Shown here: piece by piece, positions 53,456 to 62,663 of the stretch
Numbering within the stretch: position 1 is the first letter of the stretch
How the letters are laid out: each line of letters begins with the position of its first letter
Source of the DNA: Leptotrichia sp. oral taxon 215 str. W9775
GTDB taxonomy: Bacteria > Fusobacteriota > Fusobacteriia > Fusobacteriales > Leptotrichiaceae
Length of the DNA stretch: 64,000 bases
Reading direction: 5' to 3'
Assembly (NCBI RefSeq): GCF_000469505.1
Contig: NZ_KI272860.1
Span: forward strand, 216,949 to 280,948
Position numbers and translations under genes: made by a program
Notes under the pieces: model-generated
What the model saw: only the letters and a program-made list of their open reading frames with translations
Databases searched by the model: none
Told to the model about the DNA's origin: nothing

Positions 53456-54310
53456 TTATTTTTTTTCTTTAACAACTATATTTCCATATAACTTCTTCAG
53501 ATTTTTTATATTTTTTCCTTTTTTCCCAATTAATCTGCCTTTATTTCCTTTATTCACATAAAAAATATAGAAATAATCATTCTTTTCTATTTTTTCTACA
53601 TCTTCAATTACTTCTTCAAAATTTTCACTTTTCAAAATCATTTTTTCCAGTTCATCTGAAAAATCTACCTTTACTAATGTCAAATACTCTCCAGGCAAGG
53701 GTTTCATATTCCCATTCAAAATAAAATTGCTCATTATCCGCACCTGTTGTGGAAGAAATCCATCTCCAGTAAAATAAAGTTTTCCTTCCCTATATTCAAC
53801 TTCGATTTCCCTCACATGATTTTTAAGTTTTTCACCTTTTTTTGATGTAAATTTCTTAAAGTCTTTTTTTCCTGACAACTCCATGCAGTTTAAATTTATT
53901 TTTTCAACAGTATTTTTTATAAGTTTTTCCGGATACTCATAAATATAATGTCTTTTTGCTATTAATTCAGGAAATTCCAAAAATGGAAGCGTTTTTTCAA
54001 TTTTCAGTATCTCAAGTCCGTCTATTTCCTTATATCCAAGCTTTTCAAATTCTATATAATGCTTTGAATTAATATAAAGCAGATTTTCTTTAGCACTTAC
54101 ATCCTTATCTGTTCTTCCCGCCTGCTGAATTCCTTTAAAAAAATTTATGCCATTTTTTTCGAGTAATTTTCTAAATTCAGATTTTATACTTTTTTCATTC
54201 GGATTTTCATCAAAGGAACTGAATTTTCTCCCATCATATGCAATATAAAATATATATCCAAAATATTCAGTATTTTCAAAATTTCTTATTACTTTCTCAA
54301 TCTCTTCCAT
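53456..54310 (-). CDS. TruA-like pseudouridine synthase with C-terminal KH-like domain
   Basis: 284 residues. TruA features: FYIAYDGRKFSSFDENPNEK, GIQQAGRTDKDVSAKENL with the catalytic Asp (usual AGRTDAGVHA), FTGDGFLPQQVRIMSNFIL. It is diverged: canonical TruA has GVHA. The last ~45 residues carry YIFYVNKGNKGRLIGKKGKN, a KH-type G-x-x-G RNA-binding motif not part of TruA. ATG follows AGGAG. tRNA target position cannot be told from sequence. Confidence 0.78.
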   Translation of the reverse strand: MEEIEKVIRNFENTEYFGYIFYIAYDGRKFSSFDENPNEKSIKSEFRKLLEKNGINFFKGIQQAGRTDKDVSAKENLLYINSKHYIEFEKLGYKEIDGLEILKIEKTLPFLEFPELIAKRHYIYEYPEKLIKNTVEKINLNCMELSGKKDFKKFTSKKGEKLKNHVREIEVEYREGKLYFTGDGFLPQQVRIMSNFILNGNMKPLPGEYLTLVKVDFSDELEKMILKSENFEEVIEDVEKIEKNDYFYIFYVNKGNKGRLIGKKGKNIKNLKKLYGNIVVKEKK

Positions 54311-54384
54311 TTAATTTTTCTCCTACAAGAATTCAAATACAAAAATTCAAAATTTTTTAAAGTATTATCAATTATATTTACTGT

Positions 54385-55050
54385 TTATGCCTTTATTTTT
54401 TCAATTATTTCATCTACTGTATCAACTTTTATATCTTCAGGAATATTTTCTTCACCTTTTAAAGTCCCAAATCCCCATTTACAGTAAACAATATCCACTC
54501 CTGAATTTTTTGCTGTCTGCACATCAACATCCATATCTCCGACATAGAGTATTTCCTCTTTCTTAATACCTGTTTCTTCAGAAATTTTATCAATTCCATA
54601 AGAAGAGGGTTTTCTAGGGTGCTCTTTATCAGAAGCACCTATTATATCAACAAATTTCCATTTTGAAAGATTTTTTTCAACTGTATCTAATGCCAGGCCA
54701 TGATCCTTATTTGTCACAATACCTACCTTTATATTATTTTCTTCCAGAAAATCCAGTAATTTTTCAATTCCTCCATACAGTTTCACATTGTAGTTATAGT
54801 ATTTCCCATAATGTTTTCTGAGTATTTCTTTCATCACTTCAGGTGTTATAGTATTTTCATCATATTTTTCCATAGCAAAAACTTTATCTGCAATTCCTGC
54901 AATTCCATTTCCAATTAATCTGCTGCATTCTGTAAGGGTATATGTTTTTAAATTTAATTCTTCAAATGCAGAGTTTACTGATTTTGCAATAGCTTCCAAA
55001 GTATCTGTCAATGTCCCGTCCAAATCAAATAAAACTAATTTATATTTCAT
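54385..55050 (-). CDS. HAD-superfamily phosphatase (phosphoglycolate phosphatase-like)
   Basis: 221 residues from the ATG at 55050 after AAAGGTGG; the longer frame starts at TTG. VLFDLDGTLTDTLEAI (motif I), VGIVTNKDHG (motif II), GASDKEHPRKPSSYG with Lys (motif III), LYVGDMDVDVQTAKNSG (motif IV). Cap type 1. Gph/PpaX-type specificity likely but not proven. Confidence 0.9.
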   Translation of the reverse strand: MKYKLVLFDLDGTLTDTLEAIAKSVNSAFEELNLKTYTLTECSRLIGNGIAGIADKVFAMEKYDENTITPEVMKEILRKHYGKYYNYNVKLYGGIEKLLDFLEENNIKVGIVTNKDHGLALDTVEKNLSKWKFVDIIGASDKEHPRKPSSYGIDKISEETGIKKEEILYVGDMDVDVQTAKNSGVDIVYCKWGFGTLKGEENIPEDIKVDTVDEIIEKIKA

Positions 55051-55151
55051 TTTTCCACCTTTGTTATTTCCAATATTAACTTTCAATTGTTATAATTAAT
55101 TATAATTTTCTACTTTAAGCTTTTGGCCATTTTCTTAAAATAAATAGACAA

Positions 55152-55373
55152 TTATGCCTCTGCTGGAATTATATTCCCGTCATCATCTATAGGATTTCCT
55201 TCATCATCCACTTTTACAATCTTTATATTATCTAAATGACCTTTAAGACTTTCCTTGAATTTGTCAATGTAAAGTCTTCTATATTTTTCTCTTTCTTTTT
55301 TTTCTTCTTCTGTTAATTCCCTCTCTTTTGATAACTTTGTAAATTCATTTATTTTTTTTACTATTTCATCCAT
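55152..55373 (-). CDS. DUF896 family (YnzC-like) small protein
   Basis: 73 residues from the second ATG (55373), with GGTG 6 nt upstream; an ATG at 55385 is too close to AAAGGA. DEIVKKINEFTKLSKERELT followed by EEEKKEREKYRRLYIDKFKES is the DUF896 helical hairpin; an acidic strand (DDEGNPIDDDGNIIPAEA) ends the protein. Function unknown; related proteins in Bacillus are SOS-associated. Confidence 0.85.
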   Translation of the reverse strand: MDEIVKKINEFTKLSKERELTEEEKKEREKYRRLYIDKFKESLKGHLDNIKIVKVDDEGNPIDDDGNIIPAEA

Positions 55374-55460
55374 CTTTTTCACCATTTTCCTTTCGTCTAT
55401 CTATATCTATTTTATAAGTAAAGCTATTTTATTGTACCATATATTCGATACCTTTACAAC

Positions 55461-55490
55461 TTGAGAAACTCTATTCTATTATGGTATACT
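55461..55490 (+). promoter_or_regulatory. Promoter of the carbonic-anhydrase-like gene
   Basis: TTGAGA (55461-55466), 18 nt, TATACT (55485-55490), about 78 nt before the ATG at 55569, which has AGGAGG. Confidence 0.5.
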
Positions 55491-55568
55491 TTGGATAGTA
55501 AATTAATCAAAAATGATAAAATCAATTATGCTGAAAAGTAAAATTAAAATAAACTAGGAGGTTTAAAT

Positions 55569-55943
55569 ATGTTCTGTACTTTAATTTGTTGTATGGACGG
55601 GAGATTTATACACATAATCAATGAATATATCAGGGAAAATTATCGTTATGAATACGTAGATACCATTACCGATGCAGGTCCTGTCAGTAAAATTGTCTAT
55701 GATGACTATCTTAAATCTGTGGAGGATAAAATTGTACTTATTTCAATAAATAAACATAAATCTGACCATATTTTCGTTGCCGGTCATAGTGACTGTGCCG
55801 GTTGTCCAGCTGATGATGAAACACAAAAAGGATATATAAAAAAATCTGTTGCCATGATTCACGAACACTTACCTGAAATAGCTGTAACAGGTCTTTTTGT
55901 CACAGAAGACGGTAAAATGGAAGTTCTTATAGATTTTGTATAA
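55569..55943 (+). CDS. Mini beta-carbonic-anhydrase-like protein
   Basis: 124 residues. LICCMDGRFIHI mimics C-x-D-x-R and VAGHSDCAGCPAD the H-x2-C zinc motif of beta carbonic anhydrases (normally about 200 aa), at about residues 8-12 and 74-80. The two elements are closer than in classical enzymes, and the substrate-side helices are shortened. Zn binding through Cys8/9, His75 and Cys78 is plausible. Enzyme activity not certain. Confidence 0.75.
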   Translation: MFCTLICCMDGRFIHIINEYIRENYRYEYVDTITDAGPVSKIVYDDYLKSVEDKIVLISINKHKSDHIFVAGHSDCAGCPADDETQKGYIKKSVAMIHEHLPEIAVTGLFVTEDGKMEVLIDFV

Positions 55944-55960
55944 ATTTTATACTTCCAACT

Positions 55961-56878
55961 TTAATCATGAAAATTCAATGGATTTACAGGGCTTTCATCT
56001 ACAATAATTTCATAATGCAGATGAGGTCCTGTTGACATTCCTGTATTTCCAGTTTCTGCCACCTTTTCTCCATCTGAAACTCTTTGACCTGCAACAACAT
56101 CTATTTTACTTAAGTGGGCATATCGCACTTTTATTCCGTCACTTCCCTTAATTTCTACAAGATTTCCATAATTACCTCTTTTCCCGGCAAAAGTTACTAT
56201 CCCCCTTATTCCAGCATATACAGGAGTTCCTAATGATACAGCAATATCCACTCCCCTATGAAATTTTACTGATTTTAGGACAGGATGATTCCTATTTCCA
56301 AATTTACTTGTTATTTTTCCAGATTTTACAGGCCACAAAATTTTCCCAAAATTGTTATTTCCAATAGTTTCATTCTGAATATTCTGAATTCTTTGAACTT
56401 CCTGATTATCTACAATATTCTTTACATTTATATTTTCAATTACATTTTCTTTTATACCAGATTTATAGTTTTTCTTATTTAGTCCATTAATATTTTTCAA
56501 ATTTTCATTTGTATTAATATATGTGGGAGTATCTTTTATTTTGATTATTCTATTTTCTTTACTGCCTGCAAGTTCTTCTCCTGTTATTTTTATTATTCCC
56601 TGCACCTTTTCTACCTTATTTATTTTTTCATCTTCAGCTATTTCTTCTGCTTTTATTTCATATAATTTTTTTTCTTCAGTATTAATGGCATTTGTCAATT
56701 TTTCTTCTATATTTTCAGTAATTTCTTCTTCAAAATATCCACTATTTATATTAATTATCTGATTTATCTGAAATAATATAGAAAATAACAGTATGGCAAT
56801 TACCATAATTCCTGCTATTTTTTCTATATCATATTGTAATTTTTTCCCTGTAATCTTAATTCCTGCCCCATTTATCAT
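55961..56878 (-). CDS. Membrane-anchored M23 (LytM) peptidase
   Basis: 305 residues. A membrane helix IMVIAILLFSILFQINQI at about 25-45, a ~130-residue Asn/Ile/Lys-rich linker, then LytM domain: WPVKSGKITSKFGNRNHPV, KFHRGVDIAVS, RYAHLSKI and GPHLHYEI. The Zn ligands (His, Asp, H-x-H) are intact, so the domain should cleave peptidoglycan in the periplasm. Its ATG overlaps the stop of the HlyD-like gene. Last gene of the kinase-Hsp70 operon, so it may open the wall for the machine. Confidence 0.88.
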   Translation of the reverse strand: MINGAGIKITGKKLQYDIEKIAGIMVIAILLFSILFQINQIININSGYFEEEITENIEEKLTNAINTEEKKLYEIKAEEIAEDEKINKVEKVQGIIKITGEELAGSKENRIIKIKDTPTYINTNENLKNINGLNKKNYKSGIKENVIENINVKNIVDNQEVQRIQNIQNETIGNNNFGKILWPVKSGKITSKFGNRNHPVLKSVKFHRGVDIAVSLGTPVYAGIRGIVTFAGKRGNYGNLVEIKGSDGIKVRYAHLSKIDVVAGQRVSDGEKVAETGNTGMSTGPHLHYEIIVDESPVNPLNFHD

Positions 56879-58056
56879 TTTCCTTCCCCTTTTTCCAGTA
56901 TTATTATTTCCCTTTTATTTTTTTCTATTTCCTTTTCTTTCCTGTCGTTTTCACTCTTTAGCTTTTTCAATTTTTCTTCTTTTTCCCGTTTCTCCTCCTG
57001 TAAACTTCTTCTTTTCACAATTATGTTATTTCGCAGATGATTATTTGGATTTCCTATTATTTCCATCCCTTCTTCTATATCTTTCCCGAATATTTCTATC
57101 TTTTCTCCATTACTTATACCTAAGTATATTTCCTTTTCAGTAACTCTATTTTCACCATTAATCAAATAAATAAAAAATTTACTCTCATTTCCTTTTTTCT
57201 TCTGAACTACTGAACTTACCGGCACTGTAAGAACATTTTCCCTTTTCTGGTAATACAGATATATATCAAATATTTCATTTAATTTAAAATCTCCAGCTGA
57301 ATTTACTAAAAATTCTAAAGTTTTAATATCTTTTATTCCTGTATCATTTATTTTATAAAGTGTTGCAGGAACTTTTTCTCCTTTTACCATCATATTTTCT
57401 ACTTCTGCCCTATTTCCTGCATTCAGATATTCGTTCCGTGATAATTTCACAGGATCACTTACTATTTTCATATCACGATTTTTTACTAATAAAACAACCG
57501 GAAGATTTTTACTGTTTGTTCCTCCTTTTACAGCATTAATTTTTACTATATATCCATCTACAGGACTGACTACATTTCTCTGAATCAGGGCATCATTTTC
57601 CACAATTGTATTTAGGTCATCTTCGATAGCTTTTATTTCCCCTTTTATCTTCTGTAACTGATTTTTAACATCCATTCCAAGCTTGTATTCTTCTTCCAGA
57701 AATCTGAGCTGTGATTTTTTCCCCGCCAAAATCCTTTTTTTATCTTTCATTTGATTATCCACATCATTTTGTTTATAATCACTGAATTTTATTATTACAT
57801 CCCCTTTTTTTACTTTATCCCCTTCTTTAAAATATATTTCATCAATTCCCAGCTGAATATCAATTCCAATAGCTATTAAATCTTTTGCTTCAGCTTTTCC
57901 CCTCATTTTTTCAAATATCTCAAGATTTTCCCTCCTTACCTTTTCCACTAAAAATTTTTCATTTATTCTTGGGGTGCAGGTACCTATCATTAGTAAAACT
58001 ACAAGAATGAATATAGAAGGTAGCAACCATATAATACTGTCTTTACTATTTTTCAT
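56875..58056 (-). CDS. HlyD-type periplasmic adaptor
   Basis: 393 residues. Membrane helix or lipobox-like LVVLLMIGTC at about 15-25, a biotinyl-lipoyl-like half motif GIDEIYFKEGDKVKKGDVIIKF, a coiled-coil hairpin (about 85-150), the second half VVSPVDGYIVKINAV, beta-barrel domain with NEYLNAGNRAEV, then a long charged coiled coil (about 350-393, Lys/Glu). No cognate ABC or RND pump or TolC gene is adjacent, which is unusual. Overlaps the M23 gene by 4 bp and follows Hsp70 by 2 bp. Confidence 0.82.
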   Translation of the reverse strand: MKNSKDSIIWLLPSIFILVVLLMIGTCTPRINEKFLVEKVRRENLEIFEKMRGKAEAKDLIAIGIDIQLGIDEIYFKEGDKVKKGDVIIKFSDYKQNDVDNQMKDKKRILAGKKSQLRFLEEEYKLGMDVKNQLQKIKGEIKAIEDDLNTIVENDALIQRNVVSPVDGYIVKINAVKGGTNSKNLPVVLLVKNRDMKIVSDPVKLSRNEYLNAGNRAEVENMMVKGEKVPATLYKINDTGIKDIKTLEFLVNSAGDFKLNEIFDIYLYYQKRENVLTVPVSSVVQKKKGNESKFFIYLINGENRVTEKEIYLGISNGEKIEIFGKDIEEGMEIIGNPNNHLRNNIIVKRRSLQEEKREKEEKLKKLKSENDRKEKEIEKNKREIIILEKGEGK

Positions 58057-58058
58057 AA

Positions 58059-60674
58059 CTAATGTTCCCCGTCAAAATATGATACTTCATTCAAATTATC
58101 CTCATATGGAAAATACTGTCTTTTTCCCAGATACAGCTGGTCATCCCTTCTCTGGACAGGGCATACAAAAAAGCCCCAGTTATTCATATCTGTATAGATA
58201 AAAAATCTTACTGTATCGTTTTGTATTGTATCTGTGTCATTTTGAGTTATTATTCCTTCAAATTTTGGCATTATTTCTTCTGCATCCTCTTCCACATAAT
58301 CTGATTCATTTTTATAAATCATTTCCTTTTTGAGCTCATCTTCTGCATTATGCAAATATATTTTAAGCTCCATTGCTGATATCGATTTGTCTATATATCC
58401 TACAAGAATATCAGCTTTTCTTGAAGTTTGTAATATCACAAATTTTTCTCCATCATATTTTTCCACTTTCACTGAATAAGGTACTAAAGGAACTTCATTT
58501 TCAATATTTACATCCATATGGCCAAATCTCTTATAATCAAGATATTTTATAGCTCCGTCAAGACAGTTAAGTTTCAGTTCATAGTCATCCCTATGGCTTA
58601 ACTCCTTGTATTCTATCATTTTTCCTGGAACGAATTCCTTCAGTACTTCCTGAAAGGTGTTTATCTTCGTAGATTGACCGCTCAATTTTATTAAAGAATA
58701 TTCAAATAACAGCCCTTCATTATAATAGGTATTTAAAAATTTTCTTAACATTCCATATATATCTGATTTTACTATTTTTTCTATTTCCTTTATTGTAAAT
58801 ACTTCTTCAGGATAATCTGTTACTGTTTTAAAGATTCCTTTCCGCATTATATGTAATTTCCATGACTTTAACTGGGTTATATGTAAATCATTTACTTTTT
58901 CATATATTTTAGGTACATCAAATTTTGTTCTCAATCTGCTGTCAACTGTAAAAAATTCCTTTTTCATGTTTTCAGCCGCTTCCCATAGCATATAGAAATT
59001 ATTTCTTATTTTTCTATATTCTTCACTCATTTTATTTTCAAATTTTGCAAATTTTGTTGGTATAATTTTTTCACATTTTTCATATTCCTCATCCATTTTT
59101 TCGAATATTTTTTCTGTCCCATATTCATCAATAACTTTATAAATCATATCATTGTCATATTTTATAAGTTCATCTATGGATATTAACCTGTTTTCAGAAT
59201 ACTTAGCTGCAAAAATTATTTTTAAATATTGCATTATTCTATATGTAAGATTATTTCCCCCAAAATTTTCATCTCCATTTTCAAAACTTGTCTTAATATC
59301 GAGATGATAGGATATTCTTCCATTTTCTATCCTGTATTTACATGCGGCAAGATCTGTAGTTCCTCCACCACAATCTATTATTAGGGCACTGTACTCTTTA
59401 TTTTCAGTATATTTCCCCTTTTTTATCTGATTTTCTATTGTATTATAAAGTACTGCAATTGCTTCATCCATCGCATTTTTTCTTATTATTTCATATTCAT
59501 ATACTTTTTCTCCTCCAGTTTCCTTTGTAAAAATCTCCTGAAACATATTAAGAAACTGCTCCTTGAGTCTCACAGGACTCGAAGCATGAATTTTTTTAAA
59601 CTTGCACTTAAAAGTATACTCCGCCCTCTCCACTACATATTTTAAATATGCCTTTATTATTTCCTTTCTTTTTACATATGCCGTATTTCCAAATCCATCA
59701 ACAATTTTTTCTTCATCTTCATGATTATGAACCCATCTCTTAAGACCATAAAAAAGTGTCCCATTTACTATATAGTCATTCATTTCAAGTTTTCTGAGCA
59801 CATCATATCCAAATGAATATTTTATATTTTCTGAACTACTGCAGTCATCTACATAAGCCAGTGTAGGAATTATTTCTCTGCTGTTTCTTTCTCCATCGTT
59901 AAACTTCACATAATTTATTTCATTTAATTTTATACTGCCATTTAATATATCATTTGTAGGAAGATTTTTTACATAGTTACTGTCTAGATATGCCCCCAAT
60001 GCTGTATTTGCTGTTCCAAAATCTATACATAAAATTGTACTTGTTTCTTCAAGTTCCCTTACTTCAAAATTTTCAATATCAACTTTATAATAATCCAGTT
60101 TATACGGATATGTAGGTAATTCATTCTCATTTTTTATGTTATAAAATTTATTTATGAACTTTAATTCAGGCTCTTTAAAAAATAATAATGAAAATTTGTT
60201 ATTTTTCAAATTTTCCACTCTGAAAAATTTCTTGTCAGACACTAAATAATAAGAATCTTTAGATTGTAAATCCTTTTCAAGCTGAAAAATACCACATAAA
60301 TAATTATTCGCATTCACTAGGAAAGCATTTGCACTGCTTATATAATCAGGAAGTATTATTTTATAATTATCTTCCCTTGTCAGATTCAGTTCCTTATACA
60401 TTATTATTTTATGAGGTATCTTTATTTTATTTTCGTGATGTATCCTCATACTTAATTTGTCATCAAACAAAGCCTGCAAATACGACAATCCATTTTCATT
60501 ATAAATATTAATACAGTAATCAGGTTTTGCCCCTCTGTATTTTAAAAGTATATTTATCAAATCTTCCCTGTCAGGAGTATCAGCATATGCCTCTACAAGT
60601 TTTTCATCCTTTGCAATCTGATATATTTCATAGTATGATTTTCTTCTCAGTTCCTCTTCATAAAAAAGTCTCAT
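58059..60674 (-). CDS. Divergent Hsp70-like ATPase with SAP-like N-terminus
   Basis: 871 residues. An N-terminal ~215-residue extension starts with SYYEIYQIAKDEKLV and REDLINILLKYRG, a SAP-like helix pair, then beta-rich sequence. The actin/Hsp70 ATPase carries phosphate-1 CIDFGTANTALGA near 218, phosphate-2 IDCGGGTTDLAACK near 440 and adenosine motif LIKLSGQSTKINTF near 666. There is no canonical DnaK substrate-binding domain; the C-terminal ~150 residues are beta-rich with a bulky aromatic end (FFVCPVQRRDDQLYLGK). SD AGGGGGG. Cytosolic energy source or switch in the operon. Confidence 0.82.
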   Translation of the reverse strand: MRLFYEEELRRKSYYEIYQIAKDEKLVEAYADTPDREDLINILLKYRGAKPDYCINIYNENGLSYLQALFDDKLSMRIHHENKIKIPHKIIMYKELNLTREDNYKIILPDYISSANAFLVNANNYLCGIFQLEKDLQSKDSYYLVSDKKFFRVENLKNNKFSLLFFKEPELKFINKFYNIKNENELPTYPYKLDYYKVDIENFEVRELEETSTILCIDFGTANTALGAYLDSNYVKNLPTNDILNGSIKLNEINYVKFNDGERNSREIIPTLAYVDDCSSSENIKYSFGYDVLRKLEMNDYIVNGTLFYGLKRWVHNHEDEEKIVDGFGNTAYVKRKEIIKAYLKYVVERAEYTFKCKFKKIHASSPVRLKEQFLNMFQEIFTKETGGEKVYEYEIIRKNAMDEAIAVLYNTIENQIKKGKYTENKEYSALIIDCGGGTTDLAACKYRIENGRISYHLDIKTSFENGDENFGGNNLTYRIMQYLKIIFAAKYSENRLISIDELIKYDNDMIYKVIDEYGTEKIFEKMDEEYEKCEKIIPTKFAKFENKMSEEYRKIRNNFYMLWEAAENMKKEFFTVDSRLRTKFDVPKIYEKVNDLHITQLKSWKLHIMRKGIFKTVTDYPEEVFTIKEIEKIVKSDIYGMLRKFLNTYYNEGLLFEYSLIKLSGQSTKINTFQEVLKEFVPGKMIEYKELSHRDDYELKLNCLDGAIKYLDYKRFGHMDVNIENEVPLVPYSVKVEKYDGEKFVILQTSRKADILVGYIDKSISAMELKIYLHNAEDELKKEMIYKNESDYVEEDAEEIMPKFEGIITQNDTDTIQNDTVRFFIYTDMNNWGFFVCPVQRRDDQLYLGKRQYFPYEDNLNEVSYFDGEH

Positions 60675-60689
60675 TTTCCCCCCTAGTTT

Positions 60690-61526
60690 TTAACTTGTTA
60701 ATTCTTTTTCCAGCTCTTCTATATTTTTATATCTTTCCTTTTTTTCCATATTCATTCCCTTTTCAATTATCCTTCTTATTTTTTCACTTACATAATCTTT
60801 ATACATCAGTTCAGGATAATAAAATCTTTCCAATGAATCCATAGGTCTGTATTTATTCAGCATAAAATACAGTAATGCACACAAACTGTATACATCTGTT
60901 CTTCTATCAGTTTCCGCTTTTTGCGAGTACATTTCAAGCGGTGAATATCCAGGAGTCCATTTTAAACATCCTCTATTTTCCTCACTTAAGTTTTTACCTA
61001 ATCCAAAATCTATTATTTTTATATTGTTATTAGCTTCCACTATTATATTTGAAGGCTTTAAATCCCTATGTATCACATTTTTCCCGTGTATTTTTTTTAA
61101 TGCTTTTATGATTTTTAAAAATATTCCCAATATTTCCTCTTCAGTCAGTTCATTTTCCAAAATATACTGTTTCAGGCTTGAACCTTTACAATATTCCAAA
61201 AGCATATATTCTGTATTATTTTCTGTAAAATAATCTATCAGCTCCACTATATTTTCATCTTTAAATTTTCTTATCAGTTCTGATTCCTTCCTAAAATCAT
61301 TTTTTATCATTTTAAATTTACTTTTATATTTTTCCGTAAACACTTTGCTATCCTCGTCTCTTATAACAATGTTTACAGGAAAACATTCCTTTACAATATA
61401 TTTTCTATTATTATACAACACCATATAAATATTGGAAAAATTACTTTCAGCTACATATTTTATTATCTTGTATTTATTTTTCAATTTATAATTTAATGGT
61501 AACCTGTTCAATTTTATCCTTTCCAT
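60690..61526 (-). CDS. Serine/threonine protein kinase
   Basis: 278 residues, kinase domain only. IVKECF with the ATP-binding Lys (about 45), HRDLKPSNI (about 154), IIDFGLGKN (DFG), WTPGYSPLEMYS (activation end) and DVYSLCALLYFML. The glycine-rich loop is degenerate (AESNFSNIYMV), but catalytic residues are intact. No membrane segment. Lies between the PP2C-like and Hsp70 genes; likely phosphorylates a protein of this operon. Confidence 0.9.
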   Translation of the reverse strand: MERIKLNRLPLNYKLKNKYKIIKYVAESNFSNIYMVLYNNRKYIVKECFPVNIVIRDEDSKVFTEKYKSKFKMIKNDFRKESELIRKFKDENIVELIDYFTENNTEYMLLEYCKGSSLKQYILENELTEEEILGIFLKIIKALKKIHGKNVIHRDLKPSNIIVEANNNIKIIDFGLGKNLSEENRGCLKWTPGYSPLEMYSQKAETDRRTDVYSLCALLYFMLNKYRPMDSLERFYYPELMYKDYVSEKIRRIIEKGMNMEKKERYKNIEELEKELTS

Positions 61527-61538
61527 TCCTAAATATTT

Positions 61539-62639
61539 TTACAGCTGTTCTTTTTCCAGCTTTTTATTTCCATTACTGTCTCTTCCCAATATTTCCCAGT
61601 TTTTCTGAATTTCCTTTTCCAGACTTTCTATATTTGAATTTTCTTTCATCCTTCTATTTTTCATTTTTTTCCCAGAGTTTTTTCTAATATTTTTCTGTCT
61701 TCTATTTTTCGTTATTTCTTTATCCTTATTTTCTTCTATTTTATCTATTTTTCCCATATCTATATTTTCAGAATATTCTGTATCTATTTTTTCTGTTTCT
61801 ATGCTATTTTCTGCTTTTAGAAGTTTTCTTTCATTTAATTTTATTGGAGTGGTCTTTGTTATTTCTAAATTATTTTTTATATTTCCTATATTTTCAGAAT
61901 ATTTTATCTGTTTTCCTGTAGCCATAAAAAAGAATAAAAATATCATCATTACCATAAAAAAACCTAATGGATTCCTATACTCTACATCTCTATACTGATC
62001 ATACGAAACTGCTATTTCTTCATCTTTTAAATTCTCCACAAGAATTGATAAAAAAGGAACAACCATTTTTTTATCTTTTTCTTCCTTTTTTATCTTCAAT
62101 GATAGAGTTTCTTCAACAATATTTCTATCTTTGAAATTTTTCAACATTTCACAAATTTCATATTCATCTATCAGTTTCCAGAACATTTCTGTTCCTATAA
62201 GAATATAATCATTTTCTTTTAGAATAACTTCCTTTATTTTATCTCCGTTTAATTCTTCAAACAATTTATTTTCTCTGAATATTTTTAACTTATTTCTTCC
62301 TACATTACCTGCTATCAGTTTATTTCCTTCAATCATAACAGTTAAAATTGATATATTTTCCAGTTTATTCCTATTTTCAGATATATTTTTCCATAATTCC
62401 TTTATAGCCTCATTCAAAAATTTATTTATATTTTCCACTGAAAAACTGTCATTTTTTAAATATTCCTCCACTACTTTTACCACTGCTGTTTTAGCCAAAT
62501 TCTTTTTTAAAGAATCAACCCTTGACATGCACCACAATCCCTTGTTCCTATTTGGAAGAAAAGCTGAAAAAGTATTTTTTTCAGCCATTCTCTCATATTC
62601 TTCAAAAAAGAAGGTGGTGTACTTATTTTCTTTTTCCAC
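61539..62639 (-). CDS. Membrane PP2C-like protein lacking catalytic metal-site residues
   Basis: 366 residues from GTG 62639 (GGAGGGG upstream; a TTG five codons earlier overlaps that site). Residues ~1-215 follow the PP2C pattern: NISILTVMIEGNKLIAGNVGRNKLKIF, then LKENDYILIGTEMFWKLID. Normal PP2C has GDSR and DG in these places; here GRNK and GTE, so Mn/Mg-binding Asp residues are missing. A membrane helix (GFFMVMMIFLFFFMATG) follows near 225-245, then a ~120-residue charged Lys/Glu-rich tail. Likely a pseudo-phosphatase that senses or scaffolds across the membrane. Confidence 0.7.
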   Translation of the reverse strand: MEKENKYTTFFFEEYERMAEKNTFSAFLPNRNKGLWCMSRVDSLKKNLAKTAVVKVVEEYLKNDSFSVENINKFLNEAIKELWKNISENRNKLENISILTVMIEGNKLIAGNVGRNKLKIFRENKLFEELNGDKIKEVILKENDYILIGTEMFWKLIDEYEICEMLKNFKDRNIVEETLSLKIKKEEKDKKMVVPFLSILVENLKDEEIAVSYDQYRDVEYRNPLGFFMVMMIFLFFFMATGKQIKYSENIGNIKNNLEITKTTPIKLNERKLLKAENSIETEKIDTEYSENIDMGKIDKIEENKDKEITKNRRQKNIRKNSGKKMKNRRMKENSNIESLEKEIQKNWEILGRDSNGNKKLEKEQL

Positions 62640-62663
62640 AAATTCCCCTCCCAATTTCTATTC

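Noticed and set aside
56875..58056. Adaptor of a drug-efflux pump
   Set aside because: No RND/ABC/MFS pump or outer-membrane channel gene is next to it; it is embedded in the kinase-Hsp70-M23 operon.
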